A DNA stretch of 64,000 nucleotides from Temnopleurus reevesii (taxonomy: Eukaryota; Echinodermata; Echinoidea; Temnopleuroida; Temnopleuridae): positions 24,683 to 88,682 of the forward strand of contig BQKZ01000641.1 in the NCBI GenBank assembly GCA_036244855.1. Reading direction: 5' to 3'. Positions within the stretch are counted from its first letter, which is position 1. Each line of letters starts with the position of its first letter. The notes under the pieces were generated by a model. It was not told the origin of the DNA and did not search any database. It saw only the letters and a program-made list of their open reading frames with translations. The translations under genes and the position numbers were made by a program. Of this stretch, positions 22,481 to 33,150 are shown piece after piece.

Positions 22481-24567
22481 TGTAGTTCCCTTGTCATCAG
22501 ATAACAATCTTACATCTTTTTATGAAAAAAAACAACTAGTACACATAATGTCAATTATTGTGGAACCTCAAAATTTGAAATTATTTATGATTCATATTCC
22601 GAACCTATGAATATGTCTTCTACATCGCATAATAATATTTGATTTATAATGTAAATCTTAATTTTCTAATGTAAACATAGCACTCTGTGGATAAGAGAGC
22701 ATTGTGTTTTGGAGAAGATTAAATACTTGATAGTATGCACATTTTTAATTGTATTGAATACTCTAATCACAATGGAGGAAAAATGCTAATGAAATCCAAT
22801 TGTTCTTATATCAAATAACAATTATAATTACGAATTCCATAAAGCTAAACAAGAGAAATTCCCTGGCTGGACCATTCGGATAAAGACAAGCAATTTCTCA
22901 AACAAATACCATGACAAATGTATTTGCTTTGTCAGAGCAAAGGAGAGAGTCCATGTAAACGATGACTGGGACGATAAGTAAACGTCACGGGCAAGGCAAA
23001 CCTGTCACGCATTATCGACTCGGACATTTGGGTGGGGGGGGAGGGGGCTGGATGGAGTGGAGAAACAGACCATCGAGGACTCTTCCCGTAACACTCATGT
23101 TTGCAAATGTCTCCTCTTACTGACGTCTCGCTGAGAAGACGGCAGGATGGTGGCGCTAAATATATTATGAGGTCTTGACCTTGTCAACATTGTCTATTCA
23201 GCTTCTTCTATTTCCATCTTTTATAGTCGGATCTATTATGGTGATGTCACAGAGCAACACAAAGGCAATCATTAAAGGAGTTGAGGTAAAATCTGGGAAT
23301 TCTACATCCGGAATCTGTCGCTCATGTCACATTCATAAAACACCCATAATTCCTTTTTCGATACAAAATAGGCAAGAATCATAGTCAAGATATTTTGCTA
23401 CAAGTAAATTGACAACAATGAGTTTACATCATAAAATAAATCTGCCAAATTAAACAAAATATATGTCTAAATACAGGATTTGGAGCAAATATCAGCCTAT
23501 CCCAACTTGTTATATCTAACAAATCTATCTTATTTTTCAGAAACAACGAGACTTACCATCATGCATCACTATTGTACTTTATTATACAGAATACATCTTA
23601 CCTGGAATGAGAAAAGAAAGAAAAAAGAGAAATCACATTTAATTAATGAGGTCACAATTTCTCTTTAAAAAGATCTATTCATACACAGAACAATATTGGG
23701 AAGCAAACATGAAATATTAAGACGATGTGTGAAATTTCATCACAAAATCTTTCATATGAAATAAGATTCAATTACCATGTTAGTATTCATTTCTCTTCAT
23801 GTTTCATCCTCTTTTTTTATTTTCTACAATACACTGCAATTCTCAGGTGTTTTGCTTCATTATTGTCAAAAAAAGCCAATATTGTCCAAAAAAATATCTG
23901 AATGTCCAAATAATGCATGAAGCCATTCATAAAAGAAACCCATTTACTATCTTTCCTCCCTTCAACCTAAAGCTAAAACCAGAATCAACTCTTCATAACC
24001 ACCTGGCCTCAACCTAAATATTTCATCCTTCATCAATATTCCATTCTTTGACAGGAAATTATCCCACTTTGCGGCAGTTTTGTTCCCGTCCATAATCCCT
24101 GGTCTATAGGAATGCAGATTTCTTCTTTCAACATTAAAAAAAAATGAAAAGAGGCCGCTATGTGTCTTTGCCTAAGGGTGGATTTAGAAACGCCAGATTT
24201 GTAGCGTTTAATGCAATAGTCCGGCAGCATTTCGACCACTAATTGTCATATTGATTGGCAGATTGTGTAAGTAATTGTAGTGTGTGGCTTTTCATTGCAT
24301 ATCAGACAAAACTCTCGGAATTGAGGTAGAATGCCTAGATTTGTTTACAAATTTGTATTCATTTTCAATTCACATGCTGTTGCATTCCTTATATGGGATT
24401 TTATCCAAATACAAATGGATTTTAATCTAAATACAGTCAAAGACATGAGTTCAAACTCATAATCTCTTATTCCATTTTTAGCTTTTGTTTTTAAAACAAA
24501 TATTACCAGTATTCATCCAAACTCCTGTTTTATACTTTCTAGTAAGAATGTTTATTAACAAGGCCCA
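22481..24567. other. Unique non-coding DNA; CpG-bearing block 22860-23170
   Basis: No gene recognised. The 22860-23170 block is notably GC/CpG-richer, with TGACGTC near 23120, GATAA words and a poly-G stretch near 23032-23047. It could be regulatory, but this is inference. The rest is AT-rich. Confidence 0.35.
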
Positions 24568-24661
24568 AATTGATTGAATTGAATCATAGGCAGAAGCTGT
24601 TGTCATTAAAATTGCATGTCTTTTTAAACTTTATACCTCTCTTTATTTGTCAATTGTCAAT

Positions 24662-24900
24662 TCAGTTCAGTTCAGTTCAGTTTATTTTATTTTCATTTCC
24701 AATCAAATCAAAATATAGTGAAAAATAAATTACAAAGTTCAAAATCAATCAAGATACATAAATAAATTCATACATTAAAAGTAAACATGTGGTATAATAG
24801 TAAGATATATCGACAACAGAAATAGTGATAGGACTGGAAATGGAGGGGTATACTAAAAATTACCACATATATATTTTGTAGTTCTGACATTAAACTTTAT
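24662..24900 (-). mobile_element. 3' end of an unclassified retroelement, (TGAAC)n tail
   Basis: Read on the minus strand: 'ttgattggaaatgaaaataa' then 'aataaac' and a (TGAAC)n tail at 24662-24683. A diverged copy with a different (AACT)n tail is at 25924-26135, and an exact one at 27642 onward. Simple-repeat tails after an A-rich end are typical of non-LTR elements or their SINEs. No reverse transcriptase is present. Confidence 0.5.
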
Positions 24901-25045
24901 TTCACAAATTTAATTTCCACCTCAAATCTAAAGCACTACAATCAATGGCACTGCAATGCTGCAAACAAACAAATCTTGGGTATGGCAAACTATTCTTTGA
25001 CAAAAATATCTTGCCACTCAAGTCTTTGTACATCTTTGGTAAATC

Positions 25046-25279
25046 CTATTGTGACATCACAAGAGTCAGGTTTGTTCACCTTGCTAGATTATGTTTCAGA
25101 GCTGGTTCTGTAAATAACAAAAGGAAATATTTGGATCAATGCATGGATTTCAATTCAGGTTATTGCCCATTCCAATTACCTTTCATTGATCCACATATTT
25201 CCTTTTGTTATTTACAGAACCAGCGCCGAATCAGGATCCAGCAAGGTGAACAAACTTGACTCTTGTGATGTCACAATAG
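25046..25279. repeat. Long hairpin: 96-bp arms, 42-bp loop
   Basis: 25046-25141 pairs with 25184-25279 at roughly 93% identity by eye. The outer 40 bases (ctattgtgacatcacaagag...) have one mismatch. Mismatches cluster in the middle near 25085-25100. The duplicate is at 28026-28259. A 104-codon open frame through it is read identically in both copies and simply follows the duplication. It could be a foldback transposon remnant or a dsRNA-forming locus. Confidence 0.85.
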
Positions 25280-25754
25280 AAATTACATTTGAAAGAAATG
25301 TTTAGGGGCATTCCCTACTAGGCCAATATAAAATTGAAAAAAAATATTATAAAATATATGAAACACATTTGGGCTCTCTTTCACTGAAAAGGGTATTGAC
25401 AATGGCATAATACATCAATACAGATCAACTTGTATTTTCATTATAGTAACCCTTTAAAATGTTTCGACAGCACTGACCGCAGTACCCTCATGCATCTTCT
25501 TTGTTCTTAGAATGTCTTATGAGAATCATGCGAGGATTAATAACTCAAGCCCAACCTCTTACTGTCAACCTTCAGTATGAATATGACACGTCATATGGGC
25601 CATCACACGTAGCATGTTATCACAGGTATACAGGTGCTTTCTATACAAAAGGTAGTCACTACGTATAAATAAAGGTCGTAACATTTTACGCTTTTATACT
25701 CTCCATCCTTTCCAATCATTCCCATCTTTTTTTCTGACAGTAGTTTCTATCTCC

Positions 25755-25800
25755 GCCATCACTTCTCTCTCTCTCTCTCTCTCCCTCTCTCTCTCTCCCC
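25755..25800 (+). repeat. (CT)n microsatellite
   Basis: Nearly pure CT dinucleotide run, with the allelic counterpart at 28745-28775 differing in length. Confidence 0.9.
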
Positions 25801-25921
25801 ATTTTCCTACTCTTTTTTACTTTTGTTTTTATCAATTCTTCTACTTCTCCTCCTCTTCATCATATTCTTCTTCTTCCTATCCCTTCCATCCTCAGTCTCC
25901 TCCATCTTCTTCTTATTATTC

Positions 25922-25923
<2 letters not shown>

Positions 25924-25952
<29 letters not shown>

Positions 25953-26135
25953 AGTTTAGTTTAGTTTAGTTTACTTTAATTTCCAATCAAATGATAATGT
26001 AATTAAAATCAATTACAAAGTTCCAAACAAATCATGATACATCAATTAATACATACAATAAAAGTCAAGGTCTAACAATAAAAGAAATACTGATTGGATT
26101 GGAAATGGAGGGGTCTACTAGAAAACTGGGCTTGC
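25924..26135 (-). mobile_element. Retroelement 3' end, (AACT)n tail
   Basis: Minus-strand reading: '...cctccatttcc...ttgattggaaatt' then 'aaactaaactaaac' and (AACT)n at 25924-25952. It is a diverged member of the family at 24662-24900. Confidence 0.5.
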
Positions 26136-26196
26136 AGAGTGTGTACCCTTCAAAAATAATACATGTGTATACATACATAAAATACATATTATACAT

Positions 26197-26241
26197 ATTA
26201 CATATACATATATGTAATATCTGTATTACATATACAGATAT
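26197..26241. repeat. AT-rich overlapping palindromes
   Basis: ATTACATATA/TATATGTAAT at 26197-26218 and ATATCTGTA/TACAGATAT at 26217-26241. These are cruciform-prone. Open frames on both strands here are incidental. Confidence 0.7.
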
Positions 26242-26399
26242 GCATACACAGTACTCCACCATTTCCTTATTTGTTACTTATATCCTTAATCAAATTATTC
26301 CTTATTCCTTATAACGACTCATTATTTTCTTTAGTGCAACTTTAATCCAGGGGTGTGCGTATCACAAGCTTAGCTTTTTTTTCTGCACATCCCTCCATT

Positions 26400-26590
26400 T
26401 CATAATCATAAATGCTTGGTCGTTTAAATCAACCCTTAATTTGTAAACCATTGTCCTGTAAATATCTGTATGCAATTTTCCTTTGTAAATTTGTTTCAAT
26501 TTATGTTTGCTCGATATTGTTCACACTTATTTTTTTTTATATTGTATGTTTTTGAAATGGAAATGAATAACTCAAATAAAAATCAAATAA
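26400..26590 (+). other. Possible retroelement 3'-end fragment
   Basis: T-rich sequence ending 'gaaatggaaatgaataactc' then 'aaataaaaatcaaataa' resembles the 3' untranslated end of non-LTR elements. There is no coding support, and it could equally be ordinary AT-rich DNA. Confidence 0.25.
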
Positions 26591-26599
26591 GTATGCATT

Positions 26600-26760
26600 G
26601 TATTCCTCTCCTCCTCTTCCTCTTTCTTCTGCTTTTTCTTCTTCTACTTCTTCTTCTTCTACTTCTTTGTCTTCTTCTTCTCCTCCTTCTTCTCTTTCTT
26701 CTCCTACTCCTTCTTATTCCATCCCTCTATCCACTCTTCTCTTCATTAAACCTTTTTGAT
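26600..26760 (+). repeat. (CTT)n/pyrimidine tract
   Basis: Runs of CTT and CTC repeats. The 100-codon leucine-rich open frame is an artefact of these. Confidence 0.9.
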
Positions 26761-26880
26761 CCTCTTTATTAATCTTCTCTAAGATTGTCTTTTTCTAGAA
26801 TCTATCGTTTCTCAACTAGACCCAATCTTCCTTCAATTTCTCATCCCCTAGCATTGCCAGGGAATGCACACAGGAAAAAT

Positions 26881-27434
26881 CTTTAAAAAAGAGTCTACCC
26901 AAAAATAATAGTTTTTTAACAGAAGCAGAACAAATTGGTGAGTAAAACAAAAAAAGCTTGAAGAAAATTAGACAAGTAATAAAAAAGTTATGAATTTTTA
27001 AAGATTTGAAAAAATGGGCAAATCACTGGAAATTTCCAGAGGTGTTGCCAATTTGATGACATCATGGGTGGCACAACTAACCAGAATTTTTAGATATGGT
27101 GGAAAACTCATCATTTTTACAGAAAGTTGCAAATTTTGTATGAATGTAAACATGTAAATAGTGGATCTATATATCTATCATAAAGATATCCTACCGTTAA
27201 AGTTTTGAGGAAATCATATACTTGGGGAAAAAAGTAACATTTTATGGCATTGATATGAATGTAATAGATGGTCAGTTGTGCACCTATGACGTCATCAGTT
27301 GCCAATTTGTCTAAATATAAAAACATTCATAATTTTCTTTATTAATTGTCCAATTTTTCTCAAACATTTTCTGTTCATCTAATTTTTCTGCTCCTGTTGA
27401 AGAAATATCATTTCTGGGTAGACTCTCCTTTTAA
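26881..27434. mobile_element. Foldback element, ~554 bp with ~165-200-bp arms
   Basis: Left arm 26881-27082 (starting 'ctttaaaaaagagtctaccc') is inverted at 27270-27434 (ending 'gggtagactctccttttaaa'). Shared inner words include 'gcagaacaaatt', 'ttgccaatttgatgac(a/g)tcat' and 'cacaact(a/g)acc'. The spacer is ~187 bp. Copy B retains only the outer right arm (about 28789-28894). No transposase. Confidence 0.8.
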
Positions 27435-27547
27435 ACAAGGTAGCTCTCCTTTCATACCTGACCCTCATGTTACCTGAGCGTACAAAGCATGACTAACAGG
27501 ATCTCTGAGAGGCAGATAATCCTATTGGTAGATTAAGCACCGCTCAN

Positions 27548-28741
27548 AATTGATTGAATTGAATCATAGGCAGAAGCTGTTGTCATTAAAATTGCATGTC
27601 TTTTTAAACTTTATACCTCTCTTTATTTGTCAATTGTCAATTCAGTTCAGTTCAGTTCAGTTTATTTTATTTTCATTTCCAATCAAATCAAAATATAGTG
27701 AAAAATAAATTACAAAGTTCAAAATCAATCAAGATACATAAATAAATTCATACATTAAAAGTAAACATGTGGTATAATAGTAAGATATATCGACAACAGA
27801 AATAGTGATAGGACTGGAAATGGAGGGGTATACTAAAAATTACCACATATATATTTTGTAGTTCTGACATTAAACTTTATTTCACAAATTTAATTTCCAC
27901 CTCAAATCTAAAGCACTACAATCAATGGCACTGCAATGCTGCAAACAAACAAATCTTGGGTATGGCAAACTATTCTTTGACAAAAATATCTTGCCACTCA
28001 AGTCTTTGTACATCTTTGGTAAATCCTATTGTGACATCACAAGAGTCAGGTTTGTTCACCTTGCTAGATTATGTTTCAGAGCTGGTTCTGTAAATAACAA
28101 AAGGAAATATTTGGATCAATGCATGGATTTCAATTCAGGTTATTGCCCATTCCAATTACCTTTCATTGATCCACATATTTCCTTTTGTTATTTACAGAAC
28201 CAGCGCCGAATCAGGATCCAGCAAGGTGAACAAACTTGACTCTTGTGATGTCACAATAGAAATTACATTTGAAAGAAATGTTTAGGGGCATTCCCTACTA
28301 GGCCAATATAAAATTGAAAAAAAATATTATAAAATATATGAAACACATTTGGGCTCTCTTTCACTGAAAAGGGTATTGACAATGGCATAATACATCAATA
28401 CAGATCAACTTGTATTTTCATTATAGTAACCCTTTAAAATGTTTCGACAGCACTGACCGCAGTACCCTCATGCATCTTCTTTGTTCTTAGAATGTCTTAT
28501 GAGAATCATGCGAGGATTAATAACTCAAGCCCAACCTCTTACTGTCAATCCTCAGTATGAATATGGCACATCGATATGGGACATCACACCTAGCATGTTA
28601 TCACAGACATACAGGTGCTTTATATACAAAAGGTAGTCACTACGTATAAATAAAGGTCGTAACATTTTACGCTTTTATACTCTCCATCCTTTCCAATCAT
28701 TCCCATCTTTTTTTCTGACAGTAGTTTCTATCTCCGCCATC

Positions 28742-28776
<35 letters not shown>

Positions 28777-29005
28777 CATTTTCCTACTTTCTTTATTAAT
28801 TGTCCTATTTTTCTCAAACTTTTTTTGTTCTGTTCATCTAATTTTTCTGCTCCTGTTGAAGAAATATTATTTTTGGGTAGACTCTCCTTTTAAACAAGGT
28901 AGCTCTCCTTTCATACCTCACCCCCATGTTACCTGAGCGTACAAAGCATGACTAACAGGATCTCTGAGAGGCAGATAATCCTATTGGTAGATTAAGCACC
29001 TCTCA
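27548..29005. repeat. Short copy of the duplicated segment (allele-like copy B)
   Basis: Offset exactly 2980 from 24568 over the first ~1.2 kb, with only a few substitutions (for example near 28555-28575). It then skips the 1.52-kb segment and resumes to the point matching the end of copy A, after which unique sequence continues. Confidence 0.85.
28026..28259. repeat. Long hairpin, second copy
   Basis: Same 96-bp-arm hairpin as 25046-25279, apparently without differences. Confidence 0.85.
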
Positions 29006-31131
29006 ATCCATATATGATATCTTGGTTAATGCAGCAATGGGATTGGTTGCCATGGTAATATGGATTTGCGGAAATGGTACACAGAATTTCCAAAGAAGGG
29101 AAAACAGAACAAATGGGTAAGAGCATGTTTCAGATGGAAAAAGATCAAACCGTGACATATCAATGGTAAAGATCGGAAAGAGGCTATGAATATACAGAAT
29201 ATTTGGAGCATGCCAAAAAAAGACAGCATTAATTAATTATTGAAAAGGTTTGAGGAGTGATAGCTTTTCTTTAAAAAAGACAAATTAACATGGTAACAAA
29301 ACAACAACGAACAAATCTATCTAAAATATTGATTTCTAGTTTGAGAGAGTGTTCATCCATTAAAACTGTTTTATGGAACGATGCTTTGTTTGGTATCAAA
29401 GAAGGATCTGGAAATAAGAAAGGACTATGAAAATCAATGTACCCAGAAAAGTTATTGTTTGAGATGAGAATTCCATATTTCATATGAGAAATAATGTACA
29501 ACCTTATAGAGATTGAATGAAAAACGTAAATGAATTATTTTACAAAAGGAGTTCTAAAAGGAGAAAAGGTAGCTGAAAGTAAAACATATCATTTACAAGT
29601 TAAACAAAACAGAGAACATGAAATTCAGTATATACAAAAAACGCCAGTGAAACAATGCCAATTTTATTCATGATATGGAAAGTTGCGGTCTGATGAACAA
29701 AAGATTGCCAGACAGTGTACCATCGAAGACCACAGATGTATATATGCTGAATACAACGGGAAAAACTTCAATTTAGCACAAATTGAGATGCATTAGTAAA
29801 ATTGAGGAAAGTGCAACGCTGGGTTTCCCTTCTTCCTGCTACCCCAGTCTGTATCAGGTCCATTCGACCAAGGAAATTAATCCAATTCCCCGAGGAATAA
29901 TCGAGACCGACCAATCTTTTAGACTAAAAAATTGAGCCCTTGGCAGAATAGGGTTGGCTTAGGGATAGGCATGTGATACAACAGTTACAAGCATCCCAAT
30001 GAAATACTATACAATGAATGAAAGTATGCGGAAACTGTGCAATTCTATTCTCCCATAGGACATGACTAACTGAAAGACAAAAAACTCAATCGAGGGATAC
30101 CCTTTTCAACCAGACTCCCAGCACAAAAACACTCATTTGGATAATTGAACAACGGTATCGTCCATTACAATAATTTTGTGCGATCGACCACAATTCGTGT
30201 AGTTCCTCTACCCCAAAACTGTGCAATCCTTAATTTGATTTGAAGTTGAATGACTGCATTAATTTACTGCCTGATTAATTGTGCTTCCATTTTCGGGGGC
30301 ACAAACAATAGAGACAAAATTTGGAAATACGAGAGAGGAAATTAGTAAATGGTATGCTCTTCTAAGGAACAAAGCATTGCTTGGAGGAAGAATAGAGAAT
30401 GAAATTAATATTATACATTTGAATAATTGTGAATGCATACTATCGAATTTGAGCTGAAATGCAAACCCTTGCCATTAGCTTCTTCATTTGTTAACCATAT
30501 GGAGCAAATAGCAATATCAAAATAAGAGAAAGAAAATGTGGAAATTCATAATATACAAGCATGCTCATAAGAAAGCTTACTATTATGTCAATTACTATTT
30601 TCATATTTTTATGAATTAATGCATGTGTCATTTACATTTGAATTAGTATTCACATTAATTATTACAGCACATTGTGACTCATGGTGCCGGAATGATATGC
30701 AAGAAATCATCGTAGCTTAAAGCCATTGTTTAACATTATTTTCATTCAAAAGATTCTCAACTGCCAGATGATAGAGGTTATCAGAAAGATTGATGGTGCA
30801 TATAAACCAAAATGGGAAAATATCAGGCTTTAAAATCAACATTTAGAGCTTTAAAACAAACGAAAATGTAAAACATTGCCTCCATAGGCTTTGTACTGGA
30901 ATCAATGCGTGGGTCCTACGCTTTAATTCAATGTTCATAGATATCTTGATAGTGCATGTATAACTTTCTTTATTTTTGCATCCGCTGTTGATTTTCCATC
31001 TATCTGAATAGATTTAGATAGGACAGACAGCTTGGTTTGAGAATTTTTTAAATTGTGCAACCGCAATGTTAAACAGTGTCTTTAAGCAGAGTCTACATAT
31101 TTCACTAAGGAATGAGAAAATAAACCATATA
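29006..31131. other. Non-coding DNA; X-box-like motif at 29046
   Basis: No gene recognised. GTTGCCATGGTAAT at 29046-29059 departs from the RFX X-box consensus at its last base. A more balanced stretch at 29815-29965 may be constrained but has no recognised motif set. Confidence 0.35.
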
Positions 31132-31500
31132 ATGATTAGTACTTCCATATCTACAAAAGACAATTACAACATACCGGAGAATATGATTGACAGTGAGTGA
31201 AAGGACCATGGGAACAAAGGAGTTAGTCTATAGGTACAGACCAAGTTGCTGTTGTATCCCTAGTATTACCTTGGCTTTAGCCCCCTGATTGAAAGATGTG
31301 GGGTTAACGACAAGGCAATTATGCAAGATGATGATTAGTACTTCCATATCTACTACAGATGACAGCTAGGCATACCAGAGACTATGGTTGACAGTATACT
31401 TACCCACAAGTGTATTAGGAGTTAGTCTACTAGAACAGAACTAATCCATGCTTTTTATTCAGTGCTGCTTGAAGATACATTTAGGTTTACCTGAGTCTGG
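31132..31500. repeat. Tandem duplication, period ~197 bp, containing a SINE fragment
   Basis: 'atgattagtacttccatatc' begins at 31133 and again at about 31330. Both copies continue with '...cata(c)cggag/cagag...' and 'ggagttagtcta'. The first copy also holds a minus-strand SINE body piece at 31241-31300 ('tattaccttggctttagccc'). Confidence 0.7.
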
Positions 31501-31995
31501 AGGGAGGTTATAATTCAAGGCTGCTTCTAATGTTTTATATGCTGATACTGTACTATAGTCTTCCCCAACAGTCATCATTATACCGGTTACTACCTCCGTT
31601 GAGTCAGTAGACTTTAGCCTTGCATCTGTATACATCTTTTAACCATGTGAGGATATATCAGAGAAATGACTGTGGCAGGGATAGATTTTGTCAATCATCG
31701 TAATTCCTTCATAAGACATAATGTCAAAAAAATATACATTAACAGTTCAGAATATATTTTTCTCACAGATTTTCCATCCAATTTGCAGAAGTTCACATGC
31801 TTCGTGCATTTGAATCCAGCACCCTGACTCTCAAAAACAAACAAATGAATATTTGTCATGTGGATTATAAACAAATCGATGCACAGCACTGTCAATGCCA
31901 TTAAAACGCTTTGTCTCCAATAATATGTCTCAAGCCCAATATGGCTCCCACGCTCATCCAAAAAATGTCTGTCTCCTCCTCTCTTCCAAATACTC
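31501..31995. other. Non-coding DNA, no feature recognised
   Basis: The reverse-strand 131-codon frame that starts here extends into the adjacent minisatellite and shows no domain. Confidence 0.4.
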
Positions 31996-32330
31996 TTGAA
32001 ATAGTCAAAAAGGCATAAGTACAAAGTAAAAGGATAAATTAATCCCCTTCCGGCCTTATAACTGTTATAGTTAAAAGGGCATAAGTACAAAGTAAAATGA
32101 TAATTAATGCCTTTCTGGCCTTATAACTGTTATAGTCAAAAGGAAATAAGTACAAAGTAAAATGATGAATTAACGCCCTCCTGGCCTTATAACTGTTATA
32201 GTCAAAAGGGCATAATAGCAAAGTAAAATGATAATTAATGCACTTCTGGCCTTATAACGGTCGTAGTCAAAAGGGCATAAGTACAAAGCATAACAATATA
32301 TTAACGTCCTTCTGGCTTTAGAACGGTGAG
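31996..32330 (+). repeat. ~65-bp minisatellite, about five units
   Basis: Units contain 'ctggccttataactgttata' then 'gtcaaaagggcataagtaca' and 'aagtaaaatgata'. They begin near 32037, 32103, 32168, 32235 and 32302, with a partial unit upstream. The last unit is most diverged. Reverse-strand frames with repeated Tyr-Ala-Leu-Leu-type motifs derive from it. Confidence 0.9.
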
Positions 32331-32428
32331 CGTCATATGTCCCGTCTCAAGAGAGGGTGTGATGTGTCATGTAATGTGCTTGGAGGCAGACTATACAACA
32401 TAACCTTGGAGCCAGGCTTTTACACTCA

Positions 32429-32476
32429 CGACCATGTTTAGTCAAGATCATGGAATCAAGTTATCTAGGGACATTG
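32429..32476 (+). repeat. ~47-bp dispersed direct repeat (copy 1)
   Basis: 'gaccatgtttagtcaagatc' then 'atggaatcaagttatctagg' and 'gacattg'. A second copy lies at 33103-33150 with two or three mismatches. Confidence 0.8.
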
Positions 32477-33102
32477 ACAAGAGTGAAAAAAATAACATTG
32501 AAACAAGCTGTAACCTATTCATGGCTGAAATTATTTTTCAGTAAATTCCATCACTTTTCTTCCTCAAATTAGCAACACATCGTTTTTCAGTTCTATATCA
32601 ACTATCAATTCAAATAAATACGGCGTCTCGTCAATTAAATCTAAATTGTTTTAAAAAAAAAAGTGTTCTCAGATGTTTTGAATTGTCAATTTATATAAAA
32701 CACTTTCAAATGTTAATTATACTGACAATTTATATTAAAGGATTTTGAAGTTATTTGAGCAATCAATTCAGAATTGAAGAATTTCCTACATCAAACGATA
32801 TGTGTTTATAGGAAAGGGAATAATTTTCCTGTTATCGCATCACACGTTGCTGTGTAGTTTAGCATGATTGATTTTCACATAGAAGTAACAGTAAATTGTT
32901 GAAATGGTTCCCGATGTCTAAAACTGCTAAGCAGATGTGAAAACTAGTACAATTCCCTGACACAATAACAATGGGTAAATTCTTGGATTTTTTCTTCTTC
33001 TTTTTTTTTTTTGATATACCTGATAAATATTTCAGAGCTCTGAGTCAAAAGACACAAACCCAAACCCAAACACAAAGCGTGCTCCATTGTCCTGTATGAC
33101 AT

Positions 33103-33150
33103 GACCATGTTTAGTCAAGATCAGGGAATCATGTTATCTAGGGACATTGG
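33103..33150 (+). repeat. ~47-bp dispersed direct repeat (copy 2)
   Basis: Partner of 32429-32476, about 674 bp downstream. Confidence 0.8.

Larger units (their letters stand above)
25812..27333. other. ~1.52-kb segment absent from the second copy (structural variant)
   Basis: Copy B joins the equivalent of ~25811 directly to ~27334 with a T-run microhomology. The segment contains CT/CTT-rich DNA, the retroelement tail at 25924-26135, AT palindromes at 26197-26241 and most of a foldback. Copy B keeps the outer right arm of that foldback, so a deletion in B is more likely than an insertion in A. Confidence 0.75.
24568..27546. repeat. Long copy of a duplicated segment (allele-like copy A)
   Basis: 24568 to ~25811 and ~27334 to 27546 match 27548-29005 almost base for base. 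The copy ends with '...agcaccgctca' at the N. The same position in the other copy (near 29005) continues into unique sequence. This is the signature of two haplotypes joined in series. Confidence 0.85.

Noticed and set aside
24945..25259. 104-codon plus-strand frame found twice, identically (second at 27925-28239)
   Set aside because: The identity comes from the segment duplication, and half of the frame is the long hairpin. No domain.
24662..26590. Autonomous LINE with reverse transcriptase
   Set aside because: Only tail-like 3' sequences are seen. No frame with reverse-transcriptase or endonuclease motifs exists anywhere in the window.
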